NCBI RefSeq assembly: GCF_005116665.1
Contig: NZ_SWCJ01000004.1
Span: 248,001-312,000 of the forward strand
Length of the DNA stretch: 64,000 bases
From: Ferrimonas aestuarii
Lineage (GTDB): Bacteria; Pseudomonadota; Gammaproteobacteria; Enterobacterales; Shewanellaceae
Reading direction: 5' to 3'
In this document: piece after piece, positions 7,102-16,034 of the stretch
Numbering within the stretch: the stretch's first letter is position 1
Layout: each line of letters opens with the position of its first letter
Translations under genes and position numbers: made by a program
The notes under the pieces: generated by a model
What the model saw: only the letters and a program-made list of their open reading frames with translations
What the model was told of the DNA's origin: nothing
Databases searched by the model: none

Positions 7102-9966
7102 ATGCAACTCACTCGTACCGCTACCGAAGTTAAGGTAGAAGAGAAGAAAGGACTGGGTCTTGACCGTCGTCAGTTCCTGAAAAATGCCGGTGTAACTACC
7201 GGTGGTATTGCTGCGGCCTCAATGCTGGGTACCGGCATGATCCGTAAAGCAAACGCGTCTGATCACCACGTTGATCCAAACGCTCCAATCGAAATCAAGC
7301 GCACCATCTGCTCTGCTTGTGCAGTAGGTTGTGGTGTTTACGCTGAAGTTCAAAACGGCGTATGGACTGGTCAAGAACCTGCGTTCGACCACCCATTCAA
7401 CCGCGGCGGCCACTGTGCCAAGGGTGCAGCTCTGCGTGAGCACGGCCACTCTAAGCTGCGTGTGAAATACCCAATGAAGATGGAAGGCGGCAAATGGAAG
7501 AAACTGTCTTGGGAGCAAGCTATCCAAGAAGTTGGCGACCAGATGCTGAAAATCCGCCAAGAGTCAGGTCCTGATTCCGTTTACTTCATGGGCAGTGCGA
7601 AGTTCTCCAACGAAGGTTGCTACATGTACCGCAAATTTGCGGCCATGTGGGGTACCAACAACGTTGACCACTCTGCACGTATCTGTCACTCCACCACGGT
7701 TGCCGGTGTAGCAAACACCTGGGGCTTCGGTGCAATGACCAACTCGTTCAACGACATCCGTCACGCAAACGCCATCTTCTTTATCGGTGCAAACCCTGCA
7801 GAAGCTCACCCAGTTTCCATGCAGCACATCTTGACCGCTAAAGAACGCAACAACGCTAAAATCATCGTTGTTGACCCACGTTTCTCCCGTACGGCTGCTC
7901 ACTCTGATCTGCACGTTGGCATTCGCCCTGGTACCGATATCCCATTCATCTACGGTATGTTGAATGTGATCTTCGAAAACGGCTGGGAAGACAAGACTTT
8001 CATCGACCAACGCGTTTGGGGCATGGAAGACATCCGTAAAGAAGCCGCTAAGTGGCCTCTGAGCGAAGTTGCTGAAGTTTGTGGCATCGCTGAAGAAAGC
8101 GTTTACGAAGCCGCACGCCTAATGGCTGAGAACCGTCCTGGTTCCGTTGTATGGTGTATGGGTGGTACCCAGCACACCGTAGGTAACGCCAACACCCGTG
8201 CTTACTGCTTGCTGCAGCTGGCTCTGGGTAACATGGGTAAATCCGGTGGTGGTACCAACATCTTCCGTGGTCACGATAACGTACAGGGCGCAACTGACTT
8301 AGGTCTGTTGTTCGACACCCTGCCAGGTTACTACGGCCTGTCTACCGGTGCGTGGAAGCACTGGAGCCACGTGTGGGAATTGGACTTTGACTGGGTTGCA
8401 GGTCGTTTCGACCAAGGCGAATACCTAGGCAAGAAGCCAATGAACACCCCTGGTATGCCTTGTTCTCGCTGGCACGACGGCGTGCTGGAAGAGAAGAGCA
8501 AACTGGCTCAGAAAGACAACATCCGCATGGCGTTCTTCTGGGGTCAATCAGTAAACACTGAAACCCGTCAGATGGAAGTACGTGATGCGCTGGATAAGAT
8601 GGACACCGTAGTGGTTGTTGACCCTTATCCAACCATGGCCGGTGTAATGCACCGTCGTAAAGACGGCGTTTACCTGCTGCCAGCATGTTCTCAGTTCGAA
8701 ACCGAAGGTTCTCTGTCTAACTCTGGTCGCTCCGTACAGTGGCGTCAGCAGGTTGTTGAGCCTCTGTTCGAATCTAAGACTGACTTGGAAATCATGTACC
8801 GTCTGGCTAAGCACTGTGGCTTCGCTGAACAGTACACCAAGCGCATGCAAGTTAAGAACAATGCACCAGTTATCGAAGACGTAACCCGCGAAATCAACCG
8901 CGGCATGCTGACCATCGGTATGTCTGGTCAGGGTCCTGAGCGTATTAAAGCTCACACCCAGAACTGGGGTAAGTTCTCTCACGAGAATCTGGAAGCCCTA
9001 GGCAACGACTTCAAAGGCGAGACCTACGGTCTACCTTGGCCTTGTTGGGGTACCCCAGAGCAGAAGCACCCTGGTACTCACATCCTGTACAACGTGGACA
9101 AGCACGTTCTGCAAGGTGGTGGTAACTTCCGTGCTCGCTTCGGTGTTGAACGCAATGGTGAGAACCTGTTGGCTGAAGGCTCCTACTCTGTAGGTTGTGA
9201 GCTGGAAGACGGTTACCCAGAATTTACCGCCGACATGCTGAAACAGCTGGGTTGGTGGGACGAGCTGACTGCCGCAGAGAAAGCAGAAGCAGAAGGCCGT
9301 AACTGGAAGACTGACCTATCCGGTGGTATCCACCGTGTGGCCATGAAGCACGGCTGTATCCCTTACGGTAACGCTAAGGCACGTTGTAAGGTTTGGACCT
9401 TCCCAGATCCAATGCCTGTACACCGCGAGCCTCTGTACACCCCTCGTCGTGATTTGATCGCTAAGTACCCGACCTACAACGATATGCAAGTACACCGTCT
9501 GCCGACTCTGTACAAGACTATCCAAGACAAGGTTATCAGCGACAACCTAGACAAGAAGTACCCACTGGCAATGACCTCTGGTCGTCTGGTTGAGTACGAA
9601 GGTGGTGGTGAAGAGTCCCGTTCTAACCCATGGCTGGCTGAGCTGCAGCAGGAGATGTTCATCGAGATCAACCCTGCGGATGCGGCTGACCGCGGCATCA
9701 TCAATGGCGATGACGTTTGGGTTGAAGGTGCTGAAGGCGCTCGCATCAAGGTGAAAGCGCTGGTAACTCCACGCGTTAAGCTTGGCGTGACCTGGATGCC
9801 TTACCACTTCGCCGGTGTAATGCACGATGTTGATCTGGTTTACCCAGACGGCACCAAGCCTTACATCGTAGGTGAGTCTGCGAACACCGCACTGACCTAT
9901 GGTTATGACCCGATCACTCAGATGCAGGAAACCAAGTCTTCCCTGTGTCAGATCGAGAAAGCGTAA
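7102..9966 (+). CDS. fdhA: Formate dehydrogenase catalytic subunit, Cys-type, TAT-exported
   Basis: Large molybdopterin enzyme that oxidises formate to CO2 in the periplasm. Of 954 residues, the first 50 form a twin-arginine signal (DRRQFLK at 21-27). A [4Fe-4S] cluster is bound by Cys70, Cys73, Cys77 and Cys105 (CSACAVGC and GGHCAKG). The metal ligand is Cys195 in SARICHSTTVAG, where FdnG of E. coli has selenocysteine. The central and C-terminal molybdopterin-guanine dinucleotide domains are complete (NPAEAHPVSMQH, GGTNIFRGHDNVQGATD, SGRLVEYEGGGEE). It is followed by the Fe-S and cytochrome b subunits, so electrons pass to the quinone pool. It needs the Mo cofactor genes at 18-26 kb. Confidence 0.95.
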   Translation: MQLTRTATEVKVEEKKGLGLDRRQFLKNAGVTTGGIAAASMLGTGMIRKANASDHHVDPNAPIEIKRTICSACAVGCGVYAEVQNGVWTGQEPAFDHPFNRGGHCAKGAALREHGHSKLRVKYPMKMEGGKWKKLSWEQAIQEVGDQMLKIRQESGPDSVYFMGSAKFSNEGCYMYRKFAAMWGTNNVDHSARICHSTTVAGVANTWGFGAMTNSFNDIRHANAIFFIGANPAEAHPVSMQHILTAKERNNAKIIVVDPRFSRTAAHSDLHVGIRPGTDIPFIYGMLNVIFENGWEDKTFIDQRVWGMEDIRKEAAKWPLSEVAEVCGIAEESVYEAARLMAENRPGSVVWCMGGTQHTVGNANTRAYCLLQLALGNMGKSGGGTNIFRGHDNVQGATDLGLLFDTLPGYYGLSTGAWKHWSHVWELDFDWVAGRFDQGEYLGKKPMNTPGMPCSRWHDGVLEEKSKLAQKDNIRMAFFWGQSVNTETRQMEVRDALDKMDTVVVVDPYPTMAGVMHRRKDGVYLLPACSQFETEGSLSNSGRSVQWRQQVVEPLFESKTDLEIMYRLAKHCGFAEQYTKRMQVKNNAPVIEDVTREINRGMLTIGMSGQGPERIKAHTQNWGKFSHENLEALGNDFKGETYGLPWPCWGTPEQKHPGTHILYNVDKHVLQGGGNFRARFGVERNGENLLAEGSYSVGCELEDGYPEFTADMLKQLGWWDELTAAEKAEAEGRNWKTDLSGGIHRVAMKHGCIPYGNAKARCKVWTFPDPMPVHREPLYTPRRDLIAKYPTYNDMQVHRLPTLYKTIQDKVISDNLDKKYPLAMTSGRLVEYEGGGEESRSNPWLAELQQEMFIEINPADAADRGIINGDDVWVEGAEGARIKVKALVTPRVKLGVTWMPYHFAGVMHDVDLVYPDGTKPYIVGESANTALTYGYDPITQMQETKSSLCQIEKA

Positions 9967-9989
9967 GGTTTAGGTAGGAGAAAGCCACA

Positions 9990-10565
9990 ATGGCAACTAT
10001 GAAGTTTATGTGTGACACCAAGCGCTGCATCGAATGTAACGGCTGTGTCACCGCTTGTAAAAACGAAAACGACAGCGCTCTGGAGTGGGGTATCTCACGT
10101 CGTCGCGTTGTAACCATCAACGACGGTCAAAAAGGCGAAGCCTCTCTGTCTGTTGCGTGTATGCACTGTGCTGATGCCCCATGTATGGCGGTTTGCCCAG
10201 TAAACGTATTCAGCAAGACCGAAGACGGCATCGTTCTGCACGACAAAGAGCGTTGCATCGGTTGTGGTTACTGCTTGTACGCCTGCCCATTTGGCGCGCC
10301 TCAGTTCCCTAAGAAAGCGGTATTTGGCTCCAAAGGCAAGATGGACAAGTGCACCTTCTGCGCCGGTGGTCCTAACACCGAAGCGGGCAGCGCGAAAGAG
10401 AAAGAGCTGTACGGTGCCAACCGTCTGTCTGAAGGCAAACTGCCTATGTGCGCCGAGATGTGCTCCACCAAGGCTCTGCTGGCCGGCGATGCGGAAATGG
10501 TTTCCGACATCTACCGTCAGCGTGTTGCTGAGCGTGGCATGAAGCGCGGCGTATTTAGCAAGTAA
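9990..10565 (+). CDS. fdhB: Formate dehydrogenase iron-sulfur subunit
   Basis: A 191-residue ferredoxin-type subunit carrying electrons from FdhA to the cytochrome b. Sixteen cysteines fall in four cluster-binding groups: CIECNGCVTAC; CMHCADAPCMAVCP; CIGCGYCLYACP; and the split CTFC...CAEMC pair. Unlike E. coli FdnH it has no C-terminal transmembrane helix, as in Shewanella and Wolinella enzymes. There is no signal peptide; the family is carried across with the TAT-exported partner. A ribosome site (AGGAG) precedes the ATG. It is followed by an intergenic hairpin and fdhC. Confidence 0.93.
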   Translation: MATMKFMCDTKRCIECNGCVTACKNENDSALEWGISRRRVVTINDGQKGEASLSVACMHCADAPCMAVCPVNVFSKTEDGIVLHDKERCIGCGYCLYACPFGAPQFPKKAVFGSKGKMDKCTFCAGGPNTEAGSAKEKELYGANRLSEGKLPMCAEMCSTKALLAGDAEMVSDIYRQRVAERGMKRGVFSK

Positions 10566-10572
10566 TGAGATG

Positions 10573-10593
10573 GCGGGGAGCCTGGCTCCCCGC
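10573..10593 (+). other. GC-rich hairpin between fdhB and fdhC
   Basis: GCGGGGAGCC and GGCTCCCCGC form a perfect 10-bp inverted repeat separated by one T; an 8-bp stem with a five-base loop is realistic. It lies 8 bp after the fdhB stop and 19 bp before the fdhC ATG, followed by TATTTTC and not a strong T-run. It may be a partial terminator or an RNA stability element that sets the FdhAB:FdhC ratio. Confidence 0.7.
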
Positions 10594-10612
10594 TATTTTC
10601 TGGAGCATTTCA

Positions 10613-11596
10613 ATGAATCAATTCATTAAAGCCCTACTGCTGATGATCGCGGTTGCGATGCCATCTCTGGCGATGGCGGAAGCCGCTGCCGGTGCTGAGC
10701 AAGCAGTAAGCGAGTCACAGGTTCTGTGGCAAGCAGTAAAAGAGGGAGCCACTGGCTACACCACCTCTAAGAGCGAATTCCACGCTCAACCGATCAACAG
10801 CTACGACGAGCGCATTCTGCCTCTGCGTAACGTGTTGATGGCGCCAGGCATCATGCTGGCTCTGTTCGGTATGATCGCGGTATTCATCCTGTTCATCATG
10901 GTGAACGGCATCTCCAAGCTGCACGACGGCTTCTCTGGCAAACTGGTTTACCGTTGGTCCAAATCTGATGTCGCCATCCACTGGTTGGGTGCGATTCCGT
11001 GCATCCTGCTGCTGTTGACTGGCATGCTGCTGCTGGCTGGTAAGTTCTTCATCGAACCTATCTTTGGCCAAGGCGCATTCGCTGCCATGATGGCCGTTGC
11101 CAAGCCTGTTCACGATGTTATGGCATTCCCGTTCATGGCGGGTTGGTTGCTGATGACCGTACTGTGGGCTAAGAACCAGATTCCAGCCAAGTACGACATC
11201 GCCTGGTTTATGGTTGTTGGTGGTTACATCAACTTTGGTCCTTTCAAAGGTAAGCACCCTGACGCTGGCTTCGCCAACGCGGGTGAGAAGATGTGGTTCT
11301 GGGCCTTCGCCCTGTTCGGTCTGGTTATCTCCGTATCTGGTGTGGTTCTACTGTTCCCACAATACGTTGAGCCTAGCCGCACTCTGAGCCTGCTGGCTCT
11401 GATTGCTCACGGCCTGTCTGCCATCATCATCGGTGCCTTCTCCATCGTTCACATCTTCATGGCGACCGCTATGTCTGAAGGTGGTATGGAGTGTATGGTT
11501 TCCGGCTACTGTGATGAGAACTGGGCTAAGCAACACCACAATCTTTGGTATGACGAAATCAAAGCCAACGGTACTCTGAAGTACAAAGAAGACTAA
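10613..11596 (+). CDS. fdhC: Formate dehydrogenase cytochrome b subunit
   Basis: Membrane anchor that passes electrons to menaquinone or ubiquinone. The 327-residue protein begins MNQFIKALLLMIAVAMPS, a cleavable Sec signal (cut near AMA), then a periplasmic stretch and four hydrophobic segments. Heme-ligand candidates are His in VAIHWLGAIP, KPVHDVMAFPF, IAHGLSAI and SIVHIFMA, as in the FdnI/FdoI family. The ATG at 10613 is used because the upstream frame to 10565 overlaps fdhB and gives no signal peptide, and TGGAGC lies about 7 bp before it. Last gene of the operon; a strong terminator follows. Confidence 0.92.
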   Translation: MNQFIKALLLMIAVAMPSLAMAEAAAGAEQAVSESQVLWQAVKEGATGYTTSKSEFHAQPINSYDERILPLRNVLMAPGIMLALFGMIAVFILFIMVNGISKLHDGFSGKLVYRWSKSDVAIHWLGAIPCILLLLTGMLLLAGKFFIEPIFGQGAFAAMMAVAKPVHDVMAFPFMAGWLLMTVLWAKNQIPAKYDIAWFMVVGGYINFGPFKGKHPDAGFANAGEKMWFWAFALFGLVISVSGVVLLFPQYVEPSRTLSLLALIAHGLSAIIIGAFSIVHIFMATAMSEGGMECMVSGYCDENWAKQHHNLWYDEIKANGTLKYKED

Positions 11597-11629
11597 GTTT
11601 TCTTAAACTACTGAGACTTATGCTTTGCA

Positions 11630-11657
11630 AGCCCTGACTTCGGTCGGGGCTTTTTTT
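11630..11657 (+). terminator. Rho-independent terminator of the fdh operon
   Basis: Stem AGCCCTGAC/GTCGGGGCT around a TTCG tetraloop, followed by seven T. It sits 34 bp after fdhC. Confidence 0.9.
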
Positions 11658-11694
11658 GTTGCTGCAGCAACCTAAAAGGCAACGACTTCACTCT

Positions 11695-12282
11695 TCAGAG
11701 AGGTTTTTGCTGTTGTTCCTGCGCTGGGGCATCCAACAACTGGCACTCTGCGGCTGGTTCCGCTCCAACATAAGACAACTGAACGATAGGCTCAGGACTG
11801 CCTTGCAATCGCTTCACCAACGTGGGTGGTGGGCTTTGGTGGTTAAGGGGCACATCGATGGTAATAGAGAACAGCACCGATGCCGCCATGACACCTCCAA
11901 CCCCTATATGACGCCAATGCTCAGCAAACCAATGAGAGCTTGAGTAGTTCATAGGCTGCAACGCCTCTTGAGGTGCAACCAACCATTGATAACCGCGACT
12001 TCGATGGGTTTGGATAAATTTTGGCTGTTGGTGATTGTCTTTAAACGCCTTTCTTAACTCCTTCACTACCTGACGCAGTGCAGAATGACCCACAACTCGC
12101 CGGGGCCACACCTCATCATAAAGTTGATCGTAGGAGACCAATGATTTTGGCGATGCCAGCAACACCTCAAGAAAGGCCGCGCAAATGGGTTTGAGCCGGA
12201 CGGCTTTACCCGAAGGACGAATAACCAACTTCCCTTTGGGAAAGTATTTAAACTCGCCGATCAACAACACTCTTTCACCCAT
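11695..12282 (-). CDS. ToxR/CadC-like membrane-anchored winged-helix regulator
   Basis: A 195-residue protein with an OmpR-type winged-helix DNA-binding domain at residues 1-105 (RLKPICAAFLEVLL, SYDQLYDEVWP, LRQVVKELRKAF, FIQTHRSRGYQW), a single transmembrane helix at about 126-143 and a short C-terminal part of about 50 residues on the outer face. This is the ToxR/CadC design in which a membrane sensor directly binds DNA, but the periplasmic domain is far smaller than in CadC and has one Cys. AGGAG lies 7 bp before the ATG. Divergent from the HemN-like radical SAM gene, which is the most likely target. Signal unknown. Confidence 0.8.
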   Translation of the reverse strand: MGERVLLIGEFKYFPKGKLVIRPSGKAVRLKPICAAFLEVLLASPKSLVSYDQLYDEVWPRRVVGHSALRQVVKELRKAFKDNHQQPKFIQTHRSRGYQWLVAPQEALQPMNYSSSHWFAEHWRHIGVGGVMAASVLFSITIDVPLNHQSPPPTLVKRLQGSPEPIVQLSYVGAEPAAECQLLDAPAQEQQQKPL

Positions 12283-12583
12283 CCATGGACTCCTGTTAAC
12301 AACTGACCGCCTATTCAGGTTAATTGAATTTTTAGCTGTTTCAGGGAGAATTCGATTGAACTTGTTCTATCCCATTGAATCTTAGTCATCTATATCGATA
12401 GAATTTTTTGATATAAAAATACCCAATACATATTCCATGAGGACACAAGTGTGCTAAGTCACATTTTTGCGAGTTCATCTGTCCAGCTTTTTTCAGTTTT
12501 GCTTGACTTCACAGATGCTCACTAACTGCTCCATTACACTGTGCTCCCTGTACCACTAAACTGTCATAACAAGAGTAGTAAGT
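12283..12583. other. Divergent intergenic region between the ToxR-like regulator and the radical SAM gene
   Basis: 300 bp of AT-rich sequence with no gene. It holds promoters for both directions, not resolvable by eye. A small palindrome TCTATATCGATAGA lies near 12391-12404, and GTGTGCTAAGTCACATT near 12448 resembles a CRP site but the half-sites are 2 bp too close. Confidence 0.5.
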
Positions 12584-13918
12584 ATGTCCCTCGCCGAACG
12601 CGCCCTTAATAATGCAGCCATTGAGGATGCCACCAAGATCACCACACCGACGTGGATGCTAAATAGCCTTGAGCGAGTAATGGAGTACTACACCAAGCGC
12701 CACCTCCGCATGGATACCCAAGCCTGCGAAAGCATGCCTGCTCCCATGCCAGGTCGTAAGTACATGCTGTATGCACACGTGCCTTTCTGCCACACCCTGT
12801 GCAGCTTCTGTACTTTCCACCGTTTTCTATTTAAGGAGGACAAAGCCCGAGCTTATTTCGTGGCCCTTCGTAAAGAGATGGAGATGGCCAAAAACCTTGG
12901 CTATGACTTTGAAGAACTCTACATCGGTGGTGGCACCACCACGGTACTGACAGACGAGTTGGCCCGTACCATTGAGCACGCCCGTAAGCTGTTCCCTTCC
13001 ATTAAGCAGGTCTCTTGCGAATCCGATCCTTTGCACCTGACCTCTGGCGAGTTCATGCAATTGCACGGCTTGGTGGATCGCCTGTCTGTTGGAGTCCAGA
13101 GCTTTGACCGTGACATTCTGGCTCGCACCGATCGCCTAGAGAAATTTGGTGAACCAGAGGTCATCTTCGAAAAGTTGGCCCGCGCCAAAGAGAACTTCCC
13201 CATCCTGAGCGTCGATATGATCTTCGGCTTCCATGGCCAAACCGAAGAGGTTCTGCGCAAGGATATGGAAACCCTAGTAAAACTGAGCCCAACTCAGATC
13301 ACCACCTACCCGTTGATGATCACCCATCAAACTCGCAAGAGCGCCAAAGGCACCCTAGCTAACCCTAACCAGAACATCGCCCGCGATTACGAGCTGATCC
13401 TCAACTCACTGAAAGGCCACTACGACCAGATGACCGCTTGGTCTTTCGGTAAGCGCGCCGATCAAAGTTTCGATGAATACGTGGTGAACTATGACGACTA
13501 CCTAGGCGTTGGCTCCGGCAGCTTCAGCTTCCTGCACGATACCCTGTATGTGAACAGCTTCTCCCTACGTCGTTATCAAGAGAAGATCGCCAGCGGCAAG
13601 ATGGGCGTTGAGTCCTCCAAGTTCTACAACGACAAGGCGATCATGCAGTATCGCTTCCTAATCAACCTGTTTGGCGGACGCCTGTCGAAGTCTTATTTCA
13701 AAGAAAATTTCGACAAAACTTTATGGCAAGGCCTCACCAAAGAGATGGCGTTTATGAAAGCCACTAACGGATTAATTGTCGATCCCAATGACCCTGACAA
13801 GCTGCAAGCCACTCCAAATGGCCTGATGATGGGCATGTTGATGATGAAAAATTTCTATGCCGGCATGGACAACGTACGCGCCGAGCTACGTCGCCCTCTC
13901 AAGGCGAACGACATGTAA
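12584..13918 (+). CDS. HemN-like radical SAM protein (coproporphyrinogen oxidase family)
   Basis: A 444-residue radical SAM enzyme with the cluster motif Cys69-x3-Cys73-x2-Cys76 in VPFCHTLCSFC and the HemN-type follow-up YIGGGTTT and RLSVGVQSF. It is not the main HemN, which lies at 38.2 kb and is clearly different, and it lacks the N-terminal TSYPTA segment of HemN. The superfamily contains HemN, HemW and the HutW/ChuW heme-degrading enzymes, and sequence alone does not decide among them. Single gene, closed by a strong terminator, and divergent from a ToxR-like regulator that may control it. Confidence 0.75.
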   Translation: MSLAERALNNAAIEDATKITTPTWMLNSLERVMEYYTKRHLRMDTQACESMPAPMPGRKYMLYAHVPFCHTLCSFCTFHRFLFKEDKARAYFVALRKEMEMAKNLGYDFEELYIGGGTTTVLTDELARTIEHARKLFPSIKQVSCESDPLHLTSGEFMQLHGLVDRLSVGVQSFDRDILARTDRLEKFGEPEVIFEKLARAKENFPILSVDMIFGFHGQTEEVLRKDMETLVKLSPTQITTYPLMITHQTRKSAKGTLANPNQNIARDYELILNSLKGHYDQMTAWSFGKRADQSFDEYVVNYDDYLGVGSGSFSFLHDTLYVNSFSLRRYQEKIASGKMGVESSKFYNDKAIMQYRFLINLFGGRLSKSYFKENFDKTLWQGLTKEMAFMKATNGLIVDPNDPDKLQATPNGLMMGMLMMKNFYAGMDNVRAELRRPLKANDM

Positions 13919-13929
13919 AAGCTCAGCCC

Positions 13930-13976
13930 GACTGAGATCAAAATGGGGGCTTAGGCCCCTTTTTTTGATCTCAGTC
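13930..13976 (+). terminator. Terminator with extended outer stem
   Basis: Inner hairpin GGGGGC/GGCCCC with TTA loop followed by seven T. An outer 14-bp inverted repeat (GACTGAGATCAAAA with TTTTGATCTCAGTC) encloses it, so the structure could also act on the opposite strand. Confidence 0.88.
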
Positions 13977-14037
13977 TGTCAACCTGAGTCGGGGTTGGTA
14001 TACTGAAACTCACTATCGTTATCGTACAATTCTTACC

Positions 14038-14883
14038 ATGGCTCACATTCTTACCATCGCCAATCTCAACTGTGACCGCATCTTTCGTCTGAGTCGGCCC
14101 CTGCAAACCGGCGCTCGAATCCACTACGAAGACTTAGGAAAGCGCATCGGCGGCGGCGCGGCCAACACAGGCACCGCGTTAGCGTGGGCCGGTCATCAGG
14201 TTCAGTTGTTGAGTCAGGTGGGAGAAGACGATCTCGGAGACTGGCTGATTGAGCAGGCCTCGGGGCTGGGTTTGGATTGCAGTCAACTGCATCGACATCC
14301 TGGCCCAACACAGCCTCTGCAGCTGCTTATGGAGCCTGACGGCGAGCGCACCATCCTTCGCCCCAACCGCCCAAGATTGATGCTGCCCGCCAAACTCAAC
14401 GACACCAACTTGGATGCCATCTACGTCAATTTGATGGCAGAAGGCCTCCACCAGCTGCTCCATCACGCCATTGAGCACTGCACCGTCATCGCTCAGCTTC
14501 CCAAAGATCTGTCCTTACGACCAAGCCACTACCTCATCACTTCCGAAGACGATCTCGCCCAACATGCCGTGGATGACCCTTGGCAGTTTGCGATAGGCAT
14601 TGCGGGGCCTCAATTGAAAGCCTTCATTGTTACTCAAGGCGAAAATGGCTCCATTGCCTATACTCACAACTCCAGTGTGCAAGTCAGTGCAGTCGACACC
14701 AAGGTTGTGGATACAACCGGAGCCGGTGACGCCTATGCCGCTGGACTTTTGGATGGGGTAGTACGCAATCTCAGTCTTGAGCAAGCCATGGAGCAAGGTG
14801 CACTCTGGGCCAGTTATGCATTGCGCAGCGACAGTTCCATTCCATCGACGCAACTGAAAATGCATTTACGGCCGCCTCGTTAA
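14038..14883 (+). CDS. PfkB-family sugar kinase
   Basis: A 281-residue kinase of the ribokinase/PfkB superfamily. The first signature is at GGGAANTGTALAWAG (about 38-52). The second, DTTGAGDAYAAGLL (225-238), contains the anion-hole GAGD and catalytic Asp231. Substrate cannot be told: members phosphorylate ribose, fructose, adenosine, tagatose and others. It is shorter than ribokinase (about 309). It is followed after 34 bp by a diguanylate cyclase gene in the same direction, possibly co-transcribed. Confidence 0.85.
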   Translation: MAHILTIANLNCDRIFRLSRPLQTGARIHYEDLGKRIGGGAANTGTALAWAGHQVQLLSQVGEDDLGDWLIEQASGLGLDCSQLHRHPGPTQPLQLLMEPDGERTILRPNRPRLMLPAKLNDTNLDAIYVNLMAEGLHQLLHHAIEHCTVIAQLPKDLSLRPSHYLITSEDDLAQHAVDDPWQFAIGIAGPQLKAFIVTQGENGSIAYTHNSSVQVSAVDTKVVDTTGAGDAYAAGLLDGVVRNLSLEQAMEQGALWASYALRSDSSIPSTQLKMHLRPPR

Positions 14884-14917
14884 AACCAACTGGGGCGCCA
14901 TACTCAAGGAAGAGACT

Positions 14918-15970
14918 ATGGTGATACAGCCCCAACAGCTTACCCAGCAACTCTACCCCTACCTGATTGCCGCATTATTGGTGCTCGGCGTCGGCCAAGC
15001 CCTGTTGATCATGCCCAGCGAATTGGTGTGGCAATCTGGTATCACCATGGTTGCGCTGGCTTCACTGTGGTTGCTGACTGGCCTAGGCCGATGGACACTC
15101 ACCCCCACCTATCAGCGCATTCACGCCATCGGTGTTGGCCTCTGTTTAGCCGTACACCAGTGGCTGATGATTGAGGCCGGAAGCTTCAGCGCTATGATGC
15201 TCTACCTAAGCGACCTGCTGTTGATTTTAACCGTCAGCCTGACGCTGTTTTCCACACCTCTGCTTGGTGGCTTGGTACTCGCCCCCCTGCTACTGCCTCT
15301 GACCTTTCAGCTACAGCAAACCCCCATCACCGCCGAACATGGAGCGGCGTTAATGGCACTGAGTCTGGCCGTTGTTGCCAGTACCTTTGGTCAGCGATTG
15401 CTGCTCAAGCTAAACCGCTTCACCAACCTACAGCATCAACATTACCGCCAGCTCAAATCTCGACTATCACAAACCACCCAGCAAGATGGCTTAACTGGCA
15501 TCGCCAATCGCAGCCGCTTTGATCAGCGCCTGCATCAGGTGGTGGCGGAAAATCGCCGCACCAAAAATCCGCTGACCTTGGTGATGCTGGATGTGGATTA
15601 CTTTCGCAGCTACAACGAACATTACGGTCATCAGGAGGGAGACCGCTGCCTGAAAGGCTTAGCCAAACTGATTCTACACTGCAGTCGACGCCAAACTGAC
15701 ATCATCGCTCGTTACGGCGGAGAAGAGTTTGCCATCCTGCTGCCTGTAACCGACAAAACCGGGGCCGAGCGACTTCTAAGGCAGCTAAGAAGTGAACTCA
15801 ACCAAGCCTCACTCACCCATGCCCACTCGCCCATCAGTGACCACGTCACTTTAAGCGCGGGAGTGGCTCAGTGGAAGCCCGGTCAAAATGCACAGTCTTT
15901 GGTAGAGCAGGCACAAAACGCTCTGGCCAGTGCCAAGCTGGAAGGGCGAAACCGCTACGTCATCGCCTAA
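14918..15970 (+). CDS. Membrane-bound diguanylate cyclase (GGDEF)
   Basis: Makes cyclic di-GMP from two GTP. The first 165 residues contain about five or six hydrophobic segments with no recognised sensor domain. The GGDEF domain follows from about residue 185 (QDGLTGIANRSRF). The active site is GGEEF at 267-271 and is intact. The inhibitory I-site RxxD (RQTD, 258-261) sits exactly five residues before it, so product feedback inhibition is expected. Convergent with the ETF-quinone oxidoreductase gene. Confidence 0.93.
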   Translation: MVIQPQQLTQQLYPYLIAALLVLGVGQALLIMPSELVWQSGITMVALASLWLLTGLGRWTLTPTYQRIHAIGVGLCLAVHQWLMIEAGSFSAMMLYLSDLLLILTVSLTLFSTPLLGGLVLAPLLLPLTFQLQQTPITAEHGAALMALSLAVVASTFGQRLLLKLNRFTNLQHQHYRQLKSRLSQTTQQDGLTGIANRSRFDQRLHQVVAENRRTKNPLTLVMLDVDYFRSYNEHYGHQEGDRCLKGLAKLILHCSRRQTDIIARYGGEEFAILLPVTDKTGAERLLRQLRSELNQASLTHAHSPISDHVTLSAGVAQWKPGQNAQSLVEQAQNALASAKLEGRNRYVIA

Positions 15971-15995
15971 ATGGCTCATTAACCGAAGAATAAAA

Positions 15996-16014
15996 AGCCC
16001 GCATTTTGCGGGCT
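15996..16014 (-). terminator. Shared terminator between the diguanylate cyclase and etfD genes
   Basis: Stem AGCCCGC/GCGGGCT with loop ATTTT. The T-run is better on the minus strand (TTTTTA after the stem), so it mainly ends the leftward ETF-QO transcript. Confidence 0.8.
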
Positions 16015-16034
16015 GTTTCATTCTGTCTAACCGG

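Noticed and set aside
11656..11943. 95-codon plus-strand frame
   Set aside because: Antisense to the ToxR-like regulator gene, which has a real domain.
12448..12465. CRP-like GTGTGCTAAGTCACATT
   Set aside because: The two half-sites are separated by 4 bp, not 6.
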